Shown here: positions 1-6,486 of the stretch, piece after piece
Numbering within the stretch: position 1 is the first letter of the stretch
Layout: each line of letters begins with the position of its first letter
Source: Spirochaetaceae bacterium
GTDB taxonomy: Bacteria; Spirochaetota; Spirochaetia; Treponematales; Breznakiellaceae
Length of the DNA stretch: 12,161 nt
NCBI GenBank assembly: GCA_031280705.1
Contig: JAITGJ010000086.1
Span: 1-12,161 of the forward strand
Direction: 5' to 3'
Notes under the pieces: model-generated
Database searches by the model: none
The model's input: the letters and a program-made list of their open reading frames with translations, nothing else
What the model was told of the DNA's origin: nothing
Position numbers and translations under genes: made by a program

Positions 1-115
1 CTGTTCTGAAACTTCAGTTTCAGAACAGCTTCCGCTTAAAAAAGCGGTTTCACAAGGCTTTAGCCTGAGAAACCGCAGGACGTGTTCCGAAACCAACCGG
101 GTTTTGGAACACGTC
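1..115. repeat. Cluster of three consecutive hairpin-forming inverted repeats
   Basis: Three stems lie end to end. Stem 1 pairs 1-13 with 16-28 perfectly (13 bp, 2-nt loop, or 12 bp with a 4-nt loop). Stem 2 pairs GCGGTTTC (44-51) with GAAACCGC (69-76) and encloses a smaller stem, AGGCT (55-59) with AGCCT (62-66). CCGCTT/AAGCGG at 32-47 offers an alternative pairing for its left arm. Stem 3 pairs 79-94 with 100-115, about 16 bp including one G-T pair. The left arms of stems 1 and 3 share the word TGTTCyGAAAC, so they may be copies of one repeat unit. Stem 3 is followed by TATTA rather than a T run, so none is a textbook terminator. The upstream gene is outside the window, so a role in its 3' end cannot be judged. 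Confidence 0.7.
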
Positions 116-359
116 TATTACCATCGTTCGTAAAAAAGTGTTAAGCGGCTTTTCCAAAAAATGTAAAAACCGAAAAAGAGTGGTGAGGGATTAGTGATTA
201 GTGAAGTGAATAGCGGGCGAAGGCGTTGTCTGCCTGGCAGATGCGGGCGCGCGGGTTTTGGCATAAATGTATCACGCCCGCCGTATTCTTTGGCGGTCCG
301 CCGCCCGGCCTTGACAGGTTGCCGAAATCCCCCCGGGACGATCATAATAGCGGTATCGT
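116..359. other. Non-coding leader region upstream of mutS2
   Basis: No convincing gene lies here. A 75-codon minus-strand reading frame spans it but shows no recognisable domain or good ribosome site. The first half is AT-rich with A runs. It contains a 7-bp tandem duplication, GATTAGT twice, at 189-202. A TTGACA at 311-316 has no -10 box at a workable distance; the nearest candidate, CATAAT at 343-348, is 26 bp away. The mutS2 promoter is therefore not identified. Confidence 0.5.
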
Positions 360-2876
360 ATGAACGGTAAAACCCTTTCCCTGCTGGAATTTCAGGCGAT
401 TCAGAACGCTGTCGCGGATGCCGCGTGTTCCGCCGAGGCCGCCTCCCTGCTCCGCGCCTCCTGGCCCGAAACGGACGCCGGGGCCGCGCGGGAACTCAAG
501 GCGCTCGTGGCCTGCATGCTGGACCGGCTGAACGCGGCCGGCGAAGAACCCGCCGGGAACCTCCCGGAAATCGGGCCGTTCCTCTCCACGCTTGGCGTTG
601 AGGGAGCCGCGCTTGAACGGGAAGAAGCCTTCGCGCTCGGCGTTTTTGTGGAACGCGGGGAGCGGTTCGCCGCGTGGGCGGGCGGAGGGGCCGGCGCAAT
701 CGTGGACGGCAATGACACGGGCGTGATGGAAAGCATTCTCTCCGCGCTTCCCGATTGCGGCCCGGTCCGCGTAGAAGTGTTCCGCGTGCTTGACCGGGAA
801 GGAAATCTGCGCGACCTTCCGGAACTCCGGGAAATCAGGCGGCGCATACGGAGCCTTACCGCGGAACGGGACGCCCTCATCGCCCGCTATACCGGGACGG
901 AGGAAACCCGGCGCATACTCCAGTCGGATTTGCCTTCCCAGCGGGACGGGCGCGTGGTTTTGGCGGTTAAGGCGAATTTTCGCGGGCGCGTCCGGGGCAT
1001 TGTGCATGAAGTTTCCGCTACGGGCCGGACGATCTTTCTTGAGCCGGAAGACGTGGTGGAAAAGAACAACGCCGTCATGCTGGAACAACGCCGTCTCGAC
1101 GCGGAAATCCGCCGCATTATCAGGGAGCTTACCGCCCGCGTCTCCGTGTTTCACGACGCGCTTGCCGTTTTCCACGCCGGGATACTTCGCCTTGAGACGC
1201 TCCGCGCCCGCGCCCGCTATTCCCGGTCTATCCGGGGCGTCTTTGCCAAAGAGGGCGATACGCTGATCCTTGAAGACGCGCGGCACCCCCTGCTCGGCGC
1301 AGAGGCGATTCCCATAAGCCTCTCGATGGCCGCCCGCGCGGTGATCATCACCGGCCCCAATACGGGAGGAAAAACCGTAACGCTAAAAACAGCGGGACTT
1401 TTCGCCCTGATGAACCAGTGGGGGCTTGCCCTTCCGGCGGGGGAGGGGACCACGCTCCCCCTGTTCGGCGGGATCCATGCCGATATTGGCGACGAGCAGT
1501 CTCTCCGCCAGTCGCTTTCGACCTTTTCGGCCCACATGACGAATATTGCCGCCATTGCCGGCGAGGCCGGGCCGGACGCGCTCGTGCTTCTTGACGAGCT
1601 TGGTTCCGGCACGGATCCGGAGGAGGGGAGCGCTATCGCCATGGCGATTCTGGATCACCTGGCCGAAAAGGGAAGCAGGGTAATGATTACCACCCATCAC
1701 GGCGCGCTTAAAAACTACGGCTACACCCGTTCCGGCGTGGAAAACGCGTCGGTGGAATTTGACGCGCGGACGCTTTCGCCCACATACCGCATTGTGATGG
1801 GCATTCCTGGTGAGAGCCGGGCCGTGGATATCGCCGCGCGGAACGGCGTTCCGGCAGGTATTATCGAAGGCGCGCGGGCCTACCTCGCGGGCAACCAGGC
1901 GGATCTTGCGGGATTGATTGCGGAGCTTAAAACGCGCCGGAAGGAGCTTGAAACGGCCCATACCGAAACGGACCGGGAAACGGCGCGGCTCAGGGAGGAG
2001 CGCCGCCGGGCAGACCTCCGGGAACTCCGCCTCAGGCAGAAAGAGGCCGAACTGAAAACCGGCGGCGTGGGTCAATTGCGCCTGCTGCTATCAGAGGCGC
2101 GGAAAACGCTTGAAAACCTTGTCCGGGAAGTGCGGGAGGGGGAAATTACGCGGGAAAAAACCCTCAAGGTAAAGGAATTTCTTTCGGGGCTTGCCGGGGC
2201 GGTGGAGACGGAAGAGGCGGCCCTCGCGGAAGAAAGCGCGCTCCTCCGCGCCGAACGCGCCCGCCTTGAACATTCCGCCGGTACGGCCTCTCAGGCGGAT
2301 GCGGACGGAGCGTCAACTCCCCCCGGCCGGGGGCGGCGGAAAGGGAAAGAAGCCGCGAACGTGGCGTCCACGAACGCGGCGTCCGCAAACGCGGTATCCG
2401 CGAACGCCCTGCGGGAGGCGGGAGCGGCTACACGGCGGATCGAGCCGGGAATGACCGTTATGACGGGCGCATGGAACCGCCGGGGCACCGTGATACGCCG
2501 GGAAAAGGGCGGATGGCTTGTGGAAACCGGTTCCCTCCGTCTTACTCTGCCGGAAGCGGACCTTGTGCCGGTGGAGACCGCCGCCGCGCCCCGGCCCCTT
2601 ATCGAGCGGGCAGACCTCGCGCCGGTGGAGGTAAAGATAGAGCTGTCCCTCCGGGGGATGCGTCTGGACGAGGCCCTGGAAACCCTTCGCCGCCAGATCG
2701 ACGCGGCGGTGATCGCGGGGGTGGGCGGTTTCGCCGTGGTCCACGGCAAGGGAGACGGCGTGCTCCAAAAAGGCGTCCACGACTATCTTAAAGGGCGCGG
2801 CGAAGTGGCCGGCTATTCTTTTTCCCGCCCCGAACTGGGCGGTTTTGGCCGTACCGAGGTAACCCTCCACCGCTGA
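360..2876 (+). CDS. mutS2: MutS2 family ATPase/endonuclease with C-terminal Smr domain
   Basis: MutS2 proteins are dimeric ABC-type ATPases with a C-terminal Smr nuclease domain. They lack the MutS mismatch-recognition domains. In bacteria they have been linked to suppression of recombination and, in Bacillus, to splitting collided ribosomes. Here the N-terminal core/clamp region is followed by Walker A GPNTGGKT (332-339), Walker B ending in D412-E413 of LLDELGSGTDP, and the TTHH switch (444-447). A charged helical stretch follows at about 520-600. The Smr domain carries LSLRG (762-766) and HGKG (795-798). The 838-residue length is slightly above the usual size of about 780, explained by a low-complexity linker at about 640-700 with a four-fold 5-residue repeat. 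ATG 360 is the first start after an in-frame stop at 348 and matches the family N-terminus (NGKTLSLLEF), although no strong Shine-Dalgarno is seen. The gene is convergent with the TM2 gene. Confidence 0.96.
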   Translation: MNGKTLSLLEFQAIQNAVADAACSAEAASLLRASWPETDAGAARELKALVACMLDRLNAAGEEPAGNLPEIGPFLSTLGVEGAALEREEAFALGVFVERGERFAAWAGGGAGAIVDGNDTGVMESILSALPDCGPVRVEVFRVLDREGNLRDLPELREIRRRIRSLTAERDALIARYTGTEETRRILQSDLPSQRDGRVVLAVKANFRGRVRGIVHEVSATGRTIFLEPEDVVEKNNAVMLEQRRLDAEIRRIIRELTARVSVFHDALAVFHAGILRLETLRARARYSRSIRGVFAKEGDTLILEDARHPLLGAEAIPISLSMAARAVIITGPNTGGKTVTLKTAGLFALMNQWGLALPAGEGTTLPLFGGIHADIGDEQSLRQSLSTFSAHMTNIAAIAGEAGPDALVLLDELGSGTDPEEGSAIAMAILDHLAEKGSRVMITTHHGALKNYGYTRSGVENASVEFDARTLSPTYRIVMGIPGESRAVDIAARNGVPAGIIEGARAYLAGNQADLAGLIAELKTRRKELETAHTETDRETARLREERRRADLRELRLRQKEAELKTGGVGQLRLLLSEARKTLENLVREVREGEITREKTLKVKEFLSGLAGAVETEEAALAEESALLRAERARLEHSAGTASQADADGASTPPGRGRRKGKEAANVASTNAASANAVSANALREAGAATRRIEPGMTVMTGAWNRRGTVIRREKGGWLVETGSLRLTLPEADLVPVETAAAPRPLIERADLAPVEVKIELSLRGMRLDEALETLRRQIDAAVIAGVGGFAVVHGKGDGVLQKGVHDYLKGRGEVAGYSFSRPELGGFGRTEVTLHR
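2355..2414 (+). repeat. Four 15-bp in-frame tandem repeats in the mutS2 linker
   Basis: Four successive 15-bp units encode ANVAS, TNAAS, ANAVS and ANALR (residues 666-685). The unit approximates GCGAACGCGGCGTCC. It lies between the ATPase/helical part and the Smr domain, where length change should be tolerated. It looks like slippage expansion of a flexible linker. Confidence 0.7.
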
Positions 2877-2904
2877 CAAACTCCGCCCAAACCATGCGCA
2901 ACGC

Positions 2905-2976
2905 GCGGCGTCGCCTGCTCACGCGGCGTCGCCTGCTTTCGCGGCGTCGCCTGCTCACGCGGCGCGCCTGACTTTC
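2905..2976. repeat. Four 18-bp tandem repeats between convergent genes
   Basis: The units are 2905-2922, 2923-2940, 2941-2958 and 2959-2976. Units 1 and 3 are identical (GCGGCGTCGCCTGCTCAC), unit 2 ends in TTTC instead of TCAC, and unit 4 is degenerate. Each of the first three contains the near-palindrome GGCGTCGCC, so neighbouring units can pair with one another in RNA from either strand. No T run follows, so a terminator role for the two convergent genes is possible but unproven. Related units occur at 3530-3554 and 3945-3990. Confidence 0.85.
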
Positions 2977-2998
2977 ACCGGGTTAAGGCGGCGGCTTG

Positions 2999-3493
2999 CT
3001 AAAAATCTTCCAGCGGGGAATCTTCATCCATCAGTTCGGGCAGGGTATAGACCAGCGTGCCTGATTTCCGTACCCGAAGTTCCGCAAACCCCCGGTCAAC
3101 CAGCGCGTCCAGATTCTTTTTCGCCTCGTCTATGCTGATGCCCGCCTCAAGCGCCAACTCGCTTGAGGTAAGGATCCCCCGGTTTCGCTTTGCCAGGCGG
3201 AGCGTTATCCGTTCCACGCTTTCCTTGTCCCGCACAATCCAATCGCTTCCATCGTGGACCATCCGGAACGTCTCGCCGCCGTTTGCCGCTCCCTGCCGCA
3301 GGAACCGCTTGTTCGCCTCGCGGACCTGACGGGGCAGGGTCAAAAAATCGTACACGGAACCGATCATGCCAAGCCCGCCGGTAAACATCCACAGGAGGCC
3401 GGTGCCAAATTTTCCCAGATAAAACCGGTGGAACCCAAGGGCGCCAAACCCCGAAAAGAACCACAGGAGATATGCGAGCGGTAGATTGTACAT
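2999..3493 (-). CDS. TM2-domain membrane protein with C-terminal winged-helix-like domain
   Basis: Residues 4-52 form a TM2 domain: two hydrophobic helices joined by the signature GFHRFYLGKFGTG, ending in SVYDF. Residues 92-150 (VERITLRLAKRNRGILTSSE, then a helix-turn-helix-like stretch and a hairpin with LVYTLPEL) read like a winged-helix DNA-binding or protein-contact domain. TM2 proteins are small inner-membrane proteins of mostly unknown role, and a fused helix-turn-helix part would place a possible regulator at the membrane. The start is fixed by the conserved TM2 N-terminus (MYNLPLAYLLWFFSGFGALG). No Shine-Dalgarno precedes it, and a candidate -10 box sits 7 nt upstream, suggesting a leaderless message. 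It follows the ferredoxin terminator, so it is probably its own transcription unit. The target of the helix-turn-helix part is unknown. Confidence 0.88.
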   Translation of the reverse strand: MYNLPLAYLLWFFSGFGALGFHRFYLGKFGTGLLWMFTGGLGMIGSVYDFLTLPRQVREANKRFLRQGAANGGETFRMVHDGSDWIVRDKESVERITLRLAKRNRGILTSSELALEAGISIDEAKKNLDALVDRGFAELRVRKSGTLVYTLPELMDEDSPLEDF

Positions 3494-3500
3494 GACGGTA

Positions 3501-3528
3501 ATGATAACAGAAACCGTGCCGTTGAAAA
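3501..3528 (-). promoter_or_regulatory. Candidate promoter for the TM2 gene
   Basis: On the minus strand TTTTCA (3528-3523) and TATCAT (3506-3501) are separated by 16 bp. These match 4/6 and 5/6 of the sigma-70 consensus. The -10 box ends 7 nt before the ATG at 3493, which would start transcription at or next to the start codon. The -35 box overlaps the T run of the preceding terminator. The call rests on motif matching only. Confidence 0.35.
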
Positions 3529-3547
3529 AGACGCCGCGAAAGCGGCG
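3525..3547 (-). terminator. Rho-independent terminator of the lipoprotein-ferredoxin unit
   Basis: Read on the minus strand, CGCCGC (3547-3542), loop TTTC, GCGGCG (3537-3532) and then TCTTTTT. It begins 9 nt after the ferredoxin stop codon. The stem and its upstream flank match two joined 18-bp repeats of the 2905-2976 array with a single-base deletion, so this terminator appears to be built from that repeat. Confidence 0.82.
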
Positions 3548-3556
3548 ACGCCGCCT

Positions 3557-4222
3557 TCAGGTTTCCGCGAGGATCTTTCCGCCGGTAGAGATAAGCGCCG
3601 TATGGGCGGGGATCGTTTTTCCGCAGGCGTCAAGCGCGCCTTTTACGGCGGCGGTAATTCCTCCGCAGCAAGGGACTTCCATGCGGACAACGGTTACGCT
3701 TTTGACGGCGCCGGTTCTGAATATCGCCGTGAGTTTTTCCCGGTAGTCGCCGTCATCCAGTTTTGGGCAGCCAATAAGCGTAATTTTATCCCGCATAAAA
3801 CGTTCATGAAAATCCGCCCGCGCGTATGCGGAGCAGTCGGCGGCGACAAGAATATCCGCGTTTTCAAAATACGGCGCGTTTACGGGAACAAGCTTTATCT
3901 GCACCGGCCATTGCCCCAGGCGGGATGCGCCCGCGCCGAATTCCGCCGCGCCGCCTGCTTGCGCGGCGGCGCCTGCTTGCGCGGCGTTGCGGTACGGCGC
4001 CGCTTCTTTTGGAGGCGTGCAGGGTAATGCTTCCCGTTCGGTAAACCGGATCGCGCCGGCGGGGCAGGAGGGGAGGCAGTTTCCAAGCCCATCACAGTAA
4101 TCCTCCCGCACGAGGCGCGCCTTGCCGCCGGTAAGCGCGATGGCCCCCTCATGGCAGGCGGTAACGCACTGTCCGCAGCCATCGCACTTTTCCCCGTCAA
4201 TTTCAATAATGGTTCGTATCAT
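3557..4222 (-). CDS. Ferredoxin-like 4Fe-4S binding protein
   Basis: The protein has 221 residues. Cluster I ligands are C13, C16, C19 and C23 (CDGCGQCVTACHEGAI). The second motif is C43, C49 and C53 (YCDGLGNCLPSCPAGAI). The usual second cysteine is L46, a pattern I recall as typical of this clostridial/spirochaetal family, so cluster II may be 3Fe-4S or otherwise altered. An Ala/Gln/Gly linker (about 78-100) is encoded by the GC-rich 18-bp repeat. The C-terminal domain has QWPVQIKLVPVNAPYF, ADC, GCPKLDD (about 150) and VPCCGG, with further cysteines that could bind metal. The protein is predicted soluble and cytoplasmic, with an electron-transfer or metal-binding role; partner and reaction are unknown. 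It starts 22 nt after the lipoprotein stop with a weak GGAA site 7-8 nt upstream, so the two are probably co-transcribed, though their functional link is unclear. Confidence 0.9.
   Translation of the reverse strand: MIRTIIEIDGEKCDGCGQCVTACHEGAIALTGGKARLVREDYCDGLGNCLPSCPAGAIRFTEREALPCTPPKEAAPYRNAAQAGAAAQAGGAAEFGAGASRLGQWPVQIKLVPVNAPYFENADILVAADCSAYARADFHERFMRDKITLIGCPKLDDGDYREKLTAIFRTGAVKSVTVVRMEVPCCGGITAAVKGALDACGKTIPAHTALISTGGKILAET
3945..3990. repeat. GC-rich 18-bp repeat units inside the ferredoxin gene
   Basis: On the plus strand GCCGCGCCGCCTGCTTGC (3945-3962) and GCGGCGGCGCCTGCTTGC (3963-3980) are followed by a partial unit starting GCGGCGTTGC. They match the 2905-2922 unit at 14 and 15 of 18 positions. 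In the gene's frame they encode the repeated AAQAG linker. Their period of 18 keeps the frame. Confidence 0.7.
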
Positions 4223-4244
4223 GTTTTTTTCCGTGTTTACGGCA

Positions 4245-5174
4245 TCACTGCTGCTGCCTGAGATTTACCGGAACAAGGCGCGTATCTTCCCATACTTCGC
4301 CCGTGTCTTCGGTGAATTCCAGGGTAATGCGGGCTCGTGTGTTCAGACTGGGATTTTCCGCGCTCTGGGCCCGCGCGCGCACCGCGATGCGGAATTCCAG
4401 CAGCCGCTCCTCGCCAATTTCCATCTCGCCCACATTCTGGACAATTTCGGCGGGGCTGATGAAGGGGCTGTCCGTGGTGAACCGGACGCTCGTGATAAAT
4501 ACCGGTATCCGCGAATTGTTCCGTATGGGAATCTGGTAGCGGAAGCTTCCCGGCAGCAGCGTGGGGGAAATCCAGTCCGCGGCGATGCCCACCCGGCGGT
4601 GCTGAACGCCCTGCATTTCCACGGAACTGACCGGCTGGTACACATCTTCCCGCAGGCGGACCATAAGATAGGGCGGCGCATCGCCGACATACCGGAGGTT
4701 ATAGGCGATGCCGCCCAGGTCCAGCGTCCCGGCGCTTTCGTCCCAGACAAGATAGTACCGGTAATCCACCGGGCTTTCGACAAAGGTAAAGGGATAATTC
4801 TGGTAGCGCCGGTCAAAATATACCTGTACCGCCGTAAAATCGGCCGCGGGTTCCGCTACCAGTACGCCTTCCCGTTCGCGGGGCACCTGTATCTGGCCCA
4901 TCGTTTCGCGCCGCTGGATAACCGCGTCGCCCCGGGGCGTTACGCGGAGCAGTTCGCTCGCGGAAGGTTCCTCAAGAATAACGCGGGTGGATATATAATA
5001 TTGAAATTCGTTCAGACTGAGCCGGCTCGCCTTGGCCCGCGTAACAAAATCACGGGTAAAGGGAACCAGGGGATATATTTCTTCCAGCCGGATCAACGGC
5101 GGGGGTTTTGATTTACAGGAAGCAAAAAGAGCGATGAGCAGTACGGGAATCAGTAATCCTGCGTGCTTGCGCAT
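4245..5174 (-). CDS. Spirochaetal lipoprotein of unknown function
   Basis: This reading gives 309 residues. The N-terminus has two basic residues, a hydrophobic stretch and the lipobox-like LFASC with C20 as the lipidation site, so the mature protein should be anchored to a membrane on the periplasmic side or exported. The start at 5174 is chosen because GGAG (5184-5181) lies 6 nt upstream and the signal peptide then has normal length. A longer in-frame reading to 5222 would add 16 residues before it; an ATG at 5186 is also possible. The rest is beta-rich without a domain I recognise. Its last third (PGSFRYQIPIRNNSRIPVFI, then TDSPFISPAEIVQNVGEMEIGEE) resembles an immunoglobulin-like fold with paired strands. 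It is probably the first gene of a two-gene unit with the ferredoxin. The function cannot be stated. Confidence 0.88.
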   Translation of the reverse strand: MRKHAGLLIPVLLIALFASCKSKPPPLIRLEEIYPLVPFTRDFVTRAKASRLSLNEFQYYISTRVILEEPSASELLRVTPRGDAVIQRRETMGQIQVPREREGVLVAEPAADFTAVQVYFDRRYQNYPFTFVESPVDYRYYLVWDESAGTLDLGGIAYNLRYVGDAPPYLMVRLREDVYQPVSSVEMQGVQHRRVGIAADWISPTLLPGSFRYQIPIRNNSRIPVFITSVRFTTDSPFISPAEIVQNVGEMEIGEERLLEFRIAVRARAQSAENPSLNTRARITLEFTEDTGEVWEDTRLVPVNLRQQQ

Positions 5175-5209
5175 GGAAGTCTCCATATCAGGTAGTATCG
5201 GCACAATCC

Positions 5210-5238
5210 AGTCTAAAAACAAGCCGTTTTCACGTCAA
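5210..5238 (-). promoter_or_regulatory. Candidate sigma-70 promoter of the lipoprotein gene
   Basis: On the minus strand TTGACG (5238-5233, 5/6) and TAGACT (5215-5210, 4/6) are 17 bp apart. This predicts a start near 5203 and a leader of about 29 nt before the ATG at 5174. The -35 box lies inside the repeat array at 5231-5266. Confidence 0.45.
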
Positions 5239-5277
5239 GGACGTGTCGTCAAGGACGTGTCGTCAATCATCGACGTG
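5231..5277. repeat. Direct and inverted repeats overlapping the lipoprotein -35 box
   Basis: The 14-bp unit GTCAAGGACGTGTC occurs twice in tandem (5234-5247, 5248-5261) and a third copy begins at 5262. GACGTG recurs at 5240, 5254 and 5272. CACGTC (5231-5236) and GACGTG (5240-5245) form a 6-bp inverted repeat around AAG that covers the predicted -35 box. This could be an operator, but no regulator is identified. Confidence 0.6.
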
Positions 5278-5322
5278 AACAGGCCCCCGCGCCGCGCCCC
5301 GTAACGCCCCGGGCGACGCACA

Positions 5323-6486
5323 TTAAAACAACAGTCCCGCGCCAAGCCAGGGCCGGATATATCCGGGCGGGAGACCGTCCTCTGTAAGCCAGTGGCTAAA
5401 GTCAACGCCGGCTTCAATAAAGAGGGGACGGCGGACGAGCCAGCTAAAGGAAACGCCCCCGCCCACGAGCGGCGCGAGAATGGCGGCCGTGGCGGGTATC
5501 CCGCTGTAGGCGCTGACGCTGCTGATAAACATGGCCGCGCCGCCGCCCACGCGGACGCTAAACGACATGACCCGGTTGGGAAGCCATTTTTGAAACACCA
5601 TATTGAGCTGCCCGTTGGCGATATGGCCGTTTACGTTAATCGGCGTGCCATAGGTATCCGTGAGGGAAACGTCAACATAATGCCAGTACGCCGCGAGTTC
5701 CACCCCCAGAAAACCGGTAACCCGCTTTAACGGAATTATCCCGGCGCGCACTGCCGCCCCCAGGGGCAAAAAGCCGCCCATATAGTTCGTCAGCGCTCCG
5801 TACACGGGAAAAAGCGGCGCGTAGCCCAGCGCGGCGTAGAAATCCACCGGTTTACGGAAGGCGATCGCAAAAACGCCCAGGCTTGTGTCAAGGCCGCCGG
5901 GATTTTTGACGTACACTTCGTAATCGCCCGGCGCGAGGCTCCGCAAATTGAACACAAGACGGGCGCTTGTCCCGGACGAGGTGTATTCTTCGGGTCTGAT
6001 GGCCTGGCGTTCCGTCTCCGGGTGGCGAAGGTACACCTCCGCGCCCGGCTCAAGGTTCCGCCCGTTCACGGTCAGCACCCACGACATCCCCTCGTCAAGA
6101 AAAAACGCGTGCGGGGCAAATTCCCGCAGTTCGGGGTCCCGCGCGATAAGCACCTCGAAGGCGCTCCATTCCGACGGCTCCCCGGGCCGGTCCAGAAGGT
6201 CCCACGGCGTTACCCGGTAACGATAACGCCCCGGCGGAAGGGAAACTTCAATAAAACGCTCCCCGGTAAAATCCCGCGAAAGTTCCCGGAATCCTCCGCC
6301 TTCCTCCCGCTCGATAAGCACTTCGTACCGGTACACATATGCCTGCTCCGCCCAGGCAAGACGCTGGAAAAAGCGGACCGCGCCCTCGCTCCGGTCAAGG
6401 CGGTAATTTCCCTCCTGGGCGGCAAGGGACGAAAGCAGGCACAAACCGCACAGGGCGCGGCAAAGCCGGCGGCGCTTACTGGCCAT
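5323..6486 (-). CDS. Secreted protein with Fn3-like and TIG-like domains and C-terminal outer-membrane barrel
   Basis: The protein has 387 residues. A basic, hydrophobic signal peptide occupies about 1-23 (cleavage near SLAAQ). Residues 40-115 form a beta module with LPPGRYRYRVTPW, similar to the repeated modules of the upstream FecR protein. Residues 122-210 resemble an IPT/TIG fold (VLTVNGRNLEPGAEVYL, then LAPGDYEVYVKNPGGL). From about 214 the chain has alternating aromatic and glycine-rich strands and ends in LGAGLLF, a terminal phenylalanine typical of outer-membrane barrels. The start at 6486 is preferred over an upstream in-frame ATG at 6621 because GGGGG lies 6 nt before it and the signal peptide follows at once. 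It overlaps the FecR stop by 11 bp, indicating translational coupling. From memory the position resembles T. pallidum TP0483, reported to bind fibronectin; this is unverified. Confidence 0.85.
   Translation of the reverse strand: MASKRRRLCRALCGLCLLSSLAAQEGNYRLDRSEGAVRFFQRLAWAEQAYVYRYEVLIEREEGGGFRELSRDFTGERFIEVSLPPGRYRYRVTPWDLLDRPGEPSEWSAFEVLIARDPELREFAPHAFFLDEGMSWVLTVNGRNLEPGAEVYLRHPETERQAIRPEEYTSSGTSARLVFNLRSLAPGDYEVYVKNPGGLDTSLGVFAIAFRKPVDFYAALGYAPLFPVYGALTNYMGGFLPLGAAVRAGIIPLKRVTGFLGVELAAYWHYVDVSLTDTYGTPINVNGHIANGQLNMVFQKWLPNRVMSFSVRVGGGAAMFISSVSAYSGIPATAAILAPLVGGGVSFSWLVRRPLFIEAGVDFSHWLTEDGLPPGYIRPWLGAGLLF

Noticed and set aside
257..276. TTGGCATAAATGTATCAC as a sigma-54 promoter
   Set aside because: The TGGC element is present but the GC of the -12 element is not at the required spacing.
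118..345. 75-codon minus-strand frame upstream of mutS2
   Set aside because: No good ribosome site, no domain, and it covers repeats and A runs; treated as chance.
311..348. TTGACA plus CATAAT as a mutS2 promoter
   Set aside because: The two boxes are 26 bp apart, too far for a sigma-70 promoter, and no better -10 is present at 16-18 bp.
342..1286. Long minus-strand open frame (314 codons) opposite mutS2
   Set aside because: It lies fully antisense to a clear mutS2, has no recognisable domain, and such frames are expected opposite GC-rich coding DNA.
2905..2976. The 18-bp repeats as a CRISPR array
   Set aside because: Units are directly adjacent with no unique spacers and are too short.
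5175..5222. Upstream in-frame extension of the lipoprotein (start at 5222)
   Set aside because: It would place 16 extra residues before a standard signal peptide and overlap the predicted promoter; the GGAG-spaced ATG at 5174 fits better.
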